Assembly: GCA_905250885.1 (NCBI GenBank)
Contig: CAJNOQ010001334.1
Span: 1 to 32,932, forward strand
Length of the DNA stretch: 32,932 nt
Origin: Didymodactylos carnosus
Taxonomy: Eukaryota; Rotifera; Eurotatoria; Philodinida; Philodinidae
Direction: 5' to 3'
Shown here: positions 22,252 to 32,932 of the stretch, piece by piece
Layout of the letters: each line of letters starts with the position of its first letter
How positions within the stretch are numbered: position 1 is the stretch's first letter
Translations under genes and position numbers: made by a program
Notes under the pieces: model-generated
What the model saw: only the letters and a program-made list of their open reading frames with translations
Databases searched by the model: none
What the model was told of the DNA's origin: nothing

Positions 22252-22530
22252 CCTATAAGAGAGCAGGACAAGTAAGAATTGAGCATTCTAACACCGATAT
22301 GGAAGCTGTACCTTTATAATACTCAACAATTTCAAATCTCAACGAAAACTTGTAATTTACTTATTTATTTTTCAATAGAATTTTATCTATAAGTACTTTT
22401 TTTCTTTATTTGAAATTCTTTATTTTCCCTTTTTCTGATACAACAGTGATGATTAACAAAGAAAAACAACAGTAAGAAAAGAAGGAAAAATATCAATACC
22501 ATTAAGATTTTTCTTTACACATTTTTCTTT
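22252..22530. other. RPS15 3' region
   Basis: Two minus-strand AATAAA signals (tttatt at 22405-22410 and 22419-22424) lie just past the RPS15 stop codon. Confidence 0.7.
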
Positions 22531-23145
22531 CTATTTCAATGGTATAAATCTTGATGAATGTGTTGCACCAATACCAGGTCTACCGTGTTTAACTGGTTTA
22601 TAAGTAATTGAAAATTCACCTAAATAATGTCCAATCATTTCTGGTTTAATTTCAATTTGATTGAATGTTTTTCCTTGATGAACGCCAACAACACATCCGA
22701 CCATTTCAGGTACAATGATCATGTTACGTAAATGTGTTTTAATAGCAGCTGGTTTTTCTAATTCGGGTGCTTCTTTCTTAGCTTTACGTAAACGTTTAAT
22801 TAATGCCATTGGTTTTCTTTTCAAACCACGTCCTAGAAGCAAAATGAATAGTTACCTTTTTAAATACAAGAACAAACAGCAGAAAAATTCGATATTACTC
22901 GTCTCCTAATACTCTACTCTCATAAAACTGTTAATTATAGTATCCTATCGCTTTTATCACATTTTTTCATAATAACACATACCTAAACGACGTCTAGCAC
23001 GACAATGTAATAATTGCATTAATTGATCAGTTTGCATGTCTAATAATTGATCTAAATCAACACCACGGAACAAAAATTTACGAAATGTACGCTTCTTTTT
23101 TAAATCAGCTAGAGCTGCATTTGTTGTATTTAGATCGTCAGCCAT
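22531..23145 (-). CDS. RPS15: 40S ribosomal protein S15 (uS19)
   Basis: Two exons, 23145-22983 and 22832-22531, are joined in phase 1, total 465 nt (154 aa; animal RPS15 is about 145 aa, and the extra residues are at the N-terminus). Exon 1 encodes KKKRTFRKF and [10 protein letters not shown]; exon 2 encodes [32 protein letters not shown] and [20 protein letters not shown], ending [12 protein letters not shown]. These stretches are close to identical with animal RPS15. The protein sits in the head of the small ribosomal subunit, near the decoding site. The acceptor-like ttctag 13 bp before the ATG suggests a 5' UTR intron, common in ribosomal protein genes. Confidence 0.98.
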
Positions 23146-23619
23146 TATTGCTGTAGGCTAGAAATAAATGACAAATTGACATTAATGAGCACCTTTACTC
23201 AATACTTCAACTGGAAAACACTTCTAGGATATAGTATCTATGCACGATATCCAAGTAAATCGCTTACTGGCTTTGTGTGGAAACAGTAGAAAACTGAAAA
23301 GACTCTGGATTTCTGTCTAGTAAAAAGTCTCCACTTAACGATAGATAAATATTAACTTACTTTTTCTTCAAATTAATTTTTTTGATTAATCGGAAAGATT
23401 TAAAAATCTGAAATAAATAACAATACTAATGGCATAAACATTAATCTGCAGCTGAACTCTATAATCTATTTAGATTTGTTGTTTACCCTCACTAGTAAAT
23501 TTGGCTTAGTTCAGTCACCATACAGAACAGTTTAAAAAGTTAGAGGTTTTTTCTCGAAGTGTTTTTATTATTATTCATATATACTGAAAAAATTTTTATA
23601 ATACAATTGAAAAAAAATT

Positions 23620-23690
23620 GTAGATAAAAAAAGGAGAGAAAGAGAGAAAGGAACAAAAACTGAAAAGAGAGAGAAAGAGAAAAAAGCGAC
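23620..23690. repeat. Purine-rich tract (GA-rich)
   Basis: About 70 bp made almost only of A and G, which reads as a polypyrimidine tract on the minus strand, roughly 500 bp upstream of the RPS15 start. Confidence 0.8.
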
Positions 23691-24000
23691 ACTGCAACGC
23701 AACGAATAAAAGAGTTGCTGTTGTTGTTTTTTTCCAATAGAGATTTTAGTAATGATACACAATATAGTATAAAAGAGAAACGCACACACACTGCTAAAAA
23801 ACAGAAGCGCGAACAGCAACAGAGAGAGTATGGCACGCGCCGCTGCGTATTGTCTATTTTCAGATCTCAAAACAAAAAAAAACGAGAGAATAATATTTAG
23901 AGGATGAGTAAAAAAGCGGTTGTGAGCGCATAAATTACGAACCACTATCCACACGAAGCGAACTGAACAAAGAAAAATATTGCAATGAAAGACACATACA

Positions 24001-24031
24001 CGCGCGCGCATACACACACACACACACACAC
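24001..24031. repeat. (CG)n(CA)n alternating purine-pyrimidine run
   Basis: Four CG units followed by about ten AC units form a 30-bp alternating tract, the classical sequence type for Z-DNA. Confidence 0.9.
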
Positions 24032-24629
24032 GACAAGGAAGAGGAGGTGGGTAAAACAAACAACGCACCGAAAAAAAAAGAATAAAAAAGCGCGCATATA
24101 GCAATGTTCATCGTAACAAATGAGAGAAACGAGTATTACTCTACATTTTCCATATTTGAAAAGAAATAAAAAAAAACAGACAGAAAAAAAAGAACTATTG
24201 CATTTGACATTATTTCTTCTGAAGAGACTATGCCATTCATGTGAAAAACTCGACTATTGCCCTCGTTTAATGACGTACCTACTTTAAAATAAAGAAAAGA
24301 AACCTAAATACATTAGATAGAAGAAGTGACTTTATTTTATGGCATCTATTGCTCGCTATGTATCTTTTTGATAAGTAGTATTTTCTCATTGACATCTGTC
24401 CAAACTAAAATACACCGCGTGCTACTCAGTCTCGTTGTGTTTTACTAAGAAAACAAACTAGACATGCTACATAAAAGGAGAATTTCTCTTCACATGTGGT
24501 CTATGTGTAACATAAAAAAAACAACTACGTATCATTTTTTTTTAATAATAAAGGGTAAAAGTACTATCAGAAATTACAAAATAAAAAAACACCACGAACG
24601 ACACGACAAACAAGAAAAGTTGATAATAA

Positions 24630-24648
24630 ATATATATATATATATATG
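24630..24648. repeat. (TA)n microsatellite
   Basis: About nine TA units. Confidence 0.9.
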
Positions 24649-25448
24649 GCAGAATAAAAATATGCATTTTTTTTTGAAAGGAAAAAAACAGCAGACTAGA
24701 GAAATGGTAGATCAGTTATCAGAAAAAAAAGACAACAGTATTGTTGTTATTGTCTGAAACGTACGCACTTCGTGTTTCTCATGGTCATTTCTATAATATA
24801 TAAAATGAGAGAAAAGTACAAACAGGTACGAGGCATGTATATATGACAAAAAAAGAAAAGAAAGAAGAGAGACAAACAATTGAACAAACAACCACTTACT
24901 CATTGACTTATCCTGTCTTCCTTCCATTACACTGTTTTATTAAGGCAAAACCTGAGCTTAATAAGAACAACAACAACAACAGGGAACTGTTATTTGCACT
25001 CGAAGAGCGTACGTATACTTAAAGACACATACACACATGTACACGAAAGATAATTGTACCTATAGAAAGAACGAACAGCATACATACATACATATAAACA
25101 GACATACACGTACACATAGGAAGAGAAACTGTCAACTTCTCAAAGAAAATTGGGTTATACAACTCGATTTGACTTTGAATATAATAAGAATAATAATTAA
25201 AAACAAACGAGAAAAAAAACAAACTGATATACACACTGTAAGAAACAAATGAAGAGAAAAAAAACATTCCATTCTAATATAATATATAGTGTAGTAGTAA
25301 GATTAATACGAATAAGTAAAGTTTTAATAAGAAAAATGATTAAGAATAAAATAGTAGAGTCAGAGAGCGAAATCTTTGTTTTTGTTTGTGTTTGAGATAT
25401 ATCAATAAAAGAAAAAACGACGTTAGCGGATTCGTTTCTTTTTTTGTC

Positions 25449-28109
<2,661 letters not shown>

Positions 28110-29616
28110 CTTTGCATCTTTTTTATCGAAAATTTTTGAAAAATTGTAAAATTATTATGTGTCAAAAGACGAAAAAAGAAAAAAGAGAGAGAGAGAGAGA
28201 GAGACGAACAACAAGTAATAATTCAACAAAATAAGTATATGACTAGTAAACTTTCATATAAAAACAAAAATCAGGTCACTGTTGATTTAATCAAATTAAT
28301 TAATACCCAGAAACATAATTCGAATAATAGCAAGAATATTGAAGATATGAGATCATTTGTTTGTAAACAAATAAATAATTATGGGCGTGTACGTTTGTAT
28401 ACAAATACATAAAATAGTAATCACACCATCTAAAACAGAAAACAAAATAAGTTAAGAATATAATCTCCGATGTGTCAAATAACTGCAGTCAAAAAGACTT
28501 GTTAAAACAGAAGAATATGTTTTGAACGAAGCATAAACCAACACGTGAAAAATAGAAATGACATTAGTGAAGTAAGTAGGATGAACCGTGTAGATGACAA
28601 CCATTGAACGGTGAGTTACGGAAATAAGTTTTTCTTGATTAGACAAAAAAATAGATGATAACAGCAATGTTAACAAAATATACTCTTCCTCAATGCCAAA
28701 GAAAAATACATAAACAACAAACATAAAAAACAGTTGCACATGCACAGAGCAAATCAATAATGTTTTTCTTGGTTGATATAAAAGGAGACAAATTAGATCA
28801 GTTCTTCCAAACTGACTATGAAGAAGAAATATATACTTCTCTTCTATTTTAACGTTTAGAATTATGAATCTCAACAAAAATTCTTAGAATGAAGATTATG
28901 CATGACGTGTCGTTTATGCAACTCAACCTTGCGTAAGGTAGGTTGCACAATTCTTTAAGTAAATATTAGACACCTAATATTTTTTCGATCTTATATATCG
29001 ACATAGATGAGAGAAGAAAATATATCAGTAAAAAATCGATAAATAAACACCAGCAGCTAGTGTTAGATTCTATTCAAGTAAAAGACACTTCTATATTCTA
29101 AAAATACCAAAGATCTAAAAAACAGATAGAGATGTTGATAAACAAATATTTCTAAGAGTTAAAACCTATTAGCTTATAGATTTGTCTTCACAGTTTTGTT
29201 ATTTGATTCGCAGAACATAATTTTGTTACGAGTGAAAATTTGTCTTAGTGGAAAAATGGCTGAAATGCGGCTTGTTACATAAAGGTTAAGCAAGCGGGAC
29301 AATGGTGAATAAAACTAAAACTTTCATGCAGCATGACAATGATAAATAAACGTACAAAAAGAAAGTTGTCTTGAATCGAAAAGATCAGCACTTAGATTAA
29401 ACTGAAGAGTTTTCAGATAGAAACTAAAAATTGAAAATTCGATGTTAACTTAATAATTGACATTTCATTGGCGTATTAATTGAAGCAACCAGAATTTTTT
29501 TTCTAACGGCTCATTTCTGTGATGGAAATAATACATCAAGGTAATTGAGCACTATATCGTTTTCTAACTAAAAAAATCGAGTTAGATTAACTTTGGAGAG
29601 AAAATGTAGAAGTGGT
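28110..29616. other. Region upstream of G-alpha-q
   Basis: Should hold the 5' UTR and promoter of G-alpha-q. A (GA)n microsatellite lies at 28185-28204 and an imperfect hairpin at 28918-28946. A 141-aa minus-strand ORF (28452-28877) looks like random AT-rich sequence. No gene is seen. Confidence 0.55.
28185..28204. repeat. (GA)n microsatellite
   Basis: About ten GA units, less than 100 bp upstream of the G-alpha-q start codon (a CT tract on the coding strand). Confidence 0.9.
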
Positions 29617-30044
29617 CAGAGTTGCCAGATCCTCAGGTCAAAAATGCGAGAAAAAAACGAAAGTAATTTTCATGGTTTAACTTCATCCTTTTTTCACGAG
29701 CGGTTAAAACAATGTTTTCTCTAGCACTCTGTGATTTTACTCAATAAAACACAAGGGAATAACAAACAGAAATGTAAATCTGGATTTTAATTGATACGTT
29801 GTTTGCTGACTGTATATTTTTGATTAGAATGGATAAGTTTAAGCAGCTCTGGCGTTGATAATAAATAATTATAAATTTCAGCCCATTATAACGATGAGTC
29901 TAAAAGAATTTTTAACTCAGGGGAAAAACAGCAAAAGCAGAAAATGCTTAAAATGTGGACAAATAGCAGACAATGGACAAATTACAAAACTCCCCTCAAA
30001 AGTCCTGAATTTGTCCGCAAAATGTGGACCATCTGGGAACTCTG
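29617..30044. mobile_element. hAT-like MITE (428 bp)
   Basis: The left end CAGAGTTGCCAGAT (29617-29630) and right end ATCTGGGAACTCTG (30031-30044) are inverted repeats with one mismatch in 14. They begin CAGAGTT, as hAT-superfamily ends do. The 8 bp on each side are gaagtggt (29609-29616) and gaagtcgt (30045-30052), a target duplication of hAT length with one difference. There is no transposase inside. The small plus-strand ORF ending just past the right terminus (29855-30115) crosses the element border and is not taken as a gene. Confidence 0.75.
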
Positions 30045-30165
30045 GAAGTCGTATTAAATTCTCATGGAACATTGTCGTTAGGGTAGTGGTATTTGCCCTG
30101 AACTTCCAGCATTAACTGTCGTTTTTTTCCTAATATAGAAGATAATTATACTGGAATAAATTTTT
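30045..30165. other. Short gap, nothing seen
   Basis: AT-rich sequence between the MITE and the coding relic. Confidence 0.5.
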
Positions 30166-30338
30166 TTTCTTTTTCGATTTCATCACAATGACATGTATGT
30201 TGATCATTTCTTGGAGCTAAATTTTGTTCACGAACGAATTGTGACAACGAGTCATCGTCATTTAATATCTCGTAAAATTGTCTGTTATCGGTCGGTATAG
30301 GAATAGCGATGATTACGTTGGAGAGGGATATCGTAAAT
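30166..30338 (-). pseudogene. Coding relic, possibly the N-terminus of a transposase
   Basis: The minus strand has about 55 codons without a stop and with protein-like composition. They include NRQFYEILNDDDSLSQFVRE, then NLAPRNDQ, then HTCHCDEIEKEKKF. There is no Met at its start, a stop (TAG) lies just upstream and another follows FIPV. The pattern of an F-x-E-I-L start, an acidic stretch, a helix and then a Cys-His-Cys group loosely resembles the zinc-binding N-terminus of ISXO2/IS1595-like transposases found in several invertebrates, but no catalytic domain follows. It could also be an exon of an unseen gene or a chance ORF. Confidence 0.35.
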
Positions 30339-30460
30339 CTCTATCGTTTTATAGAGTATTTTACAACAAATCTTTGTAATTAGTAAATTTCGATATATTC
30401 GATAGTATCAGATATATACGATAGTAATTCGATATATTTGATGAATTTTAACCTACACCG
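30339..30460. repeat. Tcgatat-rich imperfect repeats
   Basis: The motif tcgatat and close variants (cgatagta, cagatatata) recur about five times between 30390 and 30445, just left of the element at 30461. Confidence 0.55.
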
Positions 30461-31419
30461 CACAGTTGGCATTTTTCGCTAGAGCAGGCGGACATTAACT
30501 TTATAAGTGTACTGAAATTATCTGAACCACTTTCTATAAGTTTTCGACAATTCTCTTTCCAATGGAATAGTTTTCCAGTTTCGACAAAGTTTTCCAGTGG
30601 GTTTTCCAGAGACCGAATTTGTGGAAAACCCTTTGAAAAACGTTTTTAAACTGAAAAACCATTCCATTGGATAGAGCATCGTCGATAACCTATAGAAGCA
30701 GTTTTTTCAGACCTTTCACGGTTTCTCTCTTCAATTTTGAATTTTCAGCGGAAAGTTCTTCGTGTGAATCCCAAATCTAAGAAATTTATAGAACTTAGAA
30801 CGGAAGGACCGAATTCAGATGAATTATATACCATCCTTGCAGTTTTTCACGATGATTCCGAATATATATATATCATGTAGGAAAAAATGTTTTTTGAGTG
30901 CGAAAAGGTCAGTTTACCTCAAAAACCGATGGATTCTGGAAAACCAATATCTCAGTCCAGGAAAATATGCGCACTTTTGCGCATTCACCATAGATACACG
31001 GCCTCGCGAAGAACATTTTGGTATAAAAATATGTTAGTTCAGATCTGCGCGTTCTCAAAATACCGGAGAGAGACTTTACAGCCTAGACCGTTTTCGAAAG
31101 AATCCATTCCAAAACTCTTAGTTTCACTCGAAAAACAAAATTCTTTTTTATTTCGTATTCGTCTGACTGTGTTCTTTCCGAATATGATCTCGGTTTTATT
31201 CTAATTTACTATCCTTCAATAAAATCGAAATTTTCCGAAAAATTAGCGCATTTACATGGTGTTTTTGTATTTCAAATCTTTTATAGAAGGAAAAGTTGTA
31301 GAATAAAAATTCTTTCGTCATTAAATCGGCCGTCACTCGAAGTATATGAAACACTATTTAAAATACGAAAAAGCAAGCTCACTGGTTTTTTCTAAATTTC
31401 CACCTGAATGCCCACTGTG
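30461..31419. mobile_element. Non-autonomous DNA element with short TIRs, about 959 bp
   Basis: The left end CACAGTTGGCATT (30461-30473) and the right end AATGCCCACTGTG (31407-31419) are inverted repeats matching at 12 of 13 positions. The first 37 bp also match, inverted, the ends of two repeats in the gene desert (10655 and 13231), which supports a real terminus. A long hairpin occupies 30512-30718, and a 7-bp palindrome with a 4-nt loop (ATGCGCA / TGCGCAT) lies at 30967-30984. The ORFs inside (30819-31204) overlap in different frames and show no transposase motif. The superfamily is not assigned: the two desert copies are followed by TA, which would fit Tc1/mariner, but this copy has no TA flanks. 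Confidence 0.6.
30512..30718. repeat. Long imperfect hairpin, arms of about 95 nt
   Basis: Left arm 30512-30608 and right arm 30622-30718 pair with roughly 75-80% identity by eye. Well-matched blocks are ttctata, tcgac, tccaatggaat, a run of ttttccag-type sequence, and the perfect closing stem GTTTTCCA / TGGAAAAC (30601-30608 / 30622-30629) with a 13-nt loop. If transcribed, the RNA would form one extended hairpin. Confidence 0.8.
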
Positions 31420-32932
31420 CACGAATCTCTTCATCATGGCCTAAAGTCAGTTTTGCATGATTTACTTGTTTTCTTTTGAGATGAGTGTTGTATCCATCGT
31501 AATTTATGATAACAATAAATTACTTCGATTATTATCAGTTTCATATTTCATTTGAGAATTCTTGTTTAACGTTTTTCTTACTGAATGTATTTCATTGCTT
31601 TAGTACATAAAAAGTATGAACAGCGCGACATCGGAGAAATCTGAATTGGTCCGAATTTATTGTTAGTAATCAAACGTAGATCAAATTTCGTAGATAACGA
31701 ATAAGATCAACACCAGTAACCGTAATGAGAATGGAGAATGGAATGATGGTGCTGAGTATAACAAACAAATATCAACATATCGACGCAAAATGAAACATAG
31801 TCATTCATCTTTTTTTATTTGATCTTGTGACATCAATGAATCTGGCTCATTCAAATCTTGCCGAACACCTAACGCGAATAGATAAACGATATCAAGCAGA
31901 CAATAGAGACATGACATTTTTATCAAATTTAAAAAGGATCATAATTGAAAAAGAGTTTGTTTTCATCATCGAGTGACATCCCTATTTTATTTTTTCGTCT
32001 GTTTTCTCTCTTTTCGTTTTATACATCATTATGACAAGGTTATTTTACATGAATAAAAAATAGTTAAAAACAAAATCAAATGTTTGGAGGTGTACAAGTG
32101 TAACTATCAACGAAGAATTTTAGTTAGACAATAACTCCCGGCCTAATAGCCCTAACACGAGCCTATAACTATAAGAAATCTTTTATTCTTTGATAAATAT
32201 GATGGAAAACTTATTGATACAAATTTCTTTCTCTATTTGTATGTCCGTGTGAGTAATGTACATTTGTTAGTGAGTAGTTTCGCATAAGTATGCATTAATA
32301 GTGTAGTTTATTAATAGTCTTGAGAAATAGATATTAAAAACAATTATCCTGAATGTCATGCATCAAATCAGATTGTGTATGACATCTCACAGAAATCTGA
32401 AAACAAAATTAACAGACATACTTAGATAACATGATAAATTTCATTTTCGTATTGTTCTTTTTGCAGCTCTGTTACTATAACTACTACTTTAGTGTTAGTT
32501 CTCTTTATTCTCGGTACTACAAAGAGATTCTGATGTGTTATTCTCACAATAGCTACCACAACAAGCACTACATCATTGCAACTACATTATTGAACATGGC
32601 CATCAATCTACTTTAAATTTATTTAATTTTATTCTTTTATTACTTTAACAAAATATTCGGCATCAGCAACAGTTATTCAAACAACGGTATAACAAAACCT
32701 GCAAAGATCTAGTCTATAATAATAATGATTTAGTATGCATGAACATTTTAGCTAAACGTTCAAAGTTAGGTGAACAATATTATGACCTTACGGCCTGGCC
32801 AGCTAAACTCTACCTGCGTACGTAATTCCGTGACGTTTTTCTATGATTTTGTTTTATTTGCAGAAATTTTTGAAAAAGTCAGAACTCAAAAGTAAATAAA
32901 CCATTTTGTAGACAATTTAATTCTCTATCGAC
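31420..32932. other. Right-hand flank, no convincing gene
   Basis: AT-rich sequence with only weak coding signs. An acceptor-like polypyrimidine tract ending in tgcag near 32465 is followed by an open frame to 32616, but the reading is Tyr/Asn/His-rich and lacks a partner exon in the window. Confidence 0.5.

Larger units (their letters stand above)
23146..25448. other. Intergenic region rich in simple repeats
   Basis: The RPS15 promoter should lie at the left end. Next comes a purine-rich tract (about 23620-23690), a CG/CA run at 24001-24031, a TA run at 24630-24648 and several A-rich stretches. Apparent ORFs are low-complexity readings of these tracts (Phe/Ser/Leu-rich on minus, Lys-rich on plus). 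The 3' UTR of G-alpha-q lies at the right end, with a minus-strand ATTAAA (tttaat) near 25323. Confidence 0.6.

Noticed and set aside
23540..24104. Two overlapping minus-strand ORFs (98 and 177 aa)
   Set aside because: They are readings of the GA-rich tract and the CG/CA run, overlap in different frames, and are almost all Phe, Leu, Ser, Cys and Val.
24464..25267. Several ORFs of 71-97 aa on both strands
   Set aside because: Low-complexity Lys- or Phe/Tyr-rich readings of A-rich and TA-repeat DNA; none has a domain or splice partner.
28452..28877. 141-aa minus-strand ORF upstream of G-alpha-q
   Set aside because: Hydrophobic text with no motif or signal and no splice partner; composition fits random AT-rich DNA.
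30819..31204. Two ORFs inside the TIR element
   Set aside because: They overlap in different frames and have no transposase motif such as a DDE or zinc-finger pattern.
32431..32616. Possible exon after a tgcag acceptor at the right edge
   Set aside because: The frame is Tyr/His/Asn-rich and no matching donor or partner exon is visible in the window.

Overview
The window is eukaryotic nuclear DNA from a small, AT-rich (by eye roughly 30% GC) invertebrate genome. Its genes are split by short GT-AG introns, mostly 50-230 bp, and use the standard code. Several proteins are plainly metazoan: G-protein alpha-q, ribosomal protein S15 (uS19), a peptide-type class A GPCR and a DAPIT-like ATP synthase subunit. 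Base composition, intron style and the form of the GPCR TM7 suggest a rotifer, perhaps a bdelloid. That placement is inference, because no marker gene, spliced leader or telomere repeat was seen.

Layout. 1-720: an intronless SGNH/GDSL-hydrolase-like ORF (+) with no clean 5' end. 2530-5160: an unrecognised six-exon gene (+, 292 aa) whose unusually long first intron holds decayed coding-like sequence. 5648-7343: a three-exon class A GPCR (-), tail-to-tail with the previous gene. 7344-17427: a 10-kb gene desert with two long inverted repeats (8531-9369 and 14388-15328), two copies of a dispersed repeat, and microsatellites. 17428-18228: an unrecognised, probably disordered three-exon protein (+, 182 aa). 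18724-19328: an unrecognised charged helical protein (-, two exons, 126 aa), tail-to-tail with it. 20111-20355: a dense cluster of palindromes and hairpins. 20721-20942: a DAPIT/USMG5-like subunit (+). 22531-23145: RPS15 (-). 25449-28109: G-alpha-q (-, eight exons, 353 aa). 29617-31419: mobile-element territory, with a hAT-like MITE carrying an 8-bp target duplication, a coding relic, and a roughly 960-bp element with short terminal inverted repeats and a 200-nt hairpin. The last 1.5 kb shows no convincing gene.

Every multi-exon model was assembled by hand. The exon lengths sum to whole codons, the intron phases agree, and each junction is GT/AG. There is no operon-like organisation. The GPCR and G-alpha-q could act in one signalling pathway (peptide receptor to Gq to phospholipase C), but they lie about 18 kb apart and nothing indicates co-regulation. 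No single gene stands out as a new multi-gene system. The most unusual items are non-coding: the hairpin cluster at 20111-20355, the long hairpin inside the terminal-inverted-repeat element at 30461-31419, and the two large inverted duplications in the gene desert.
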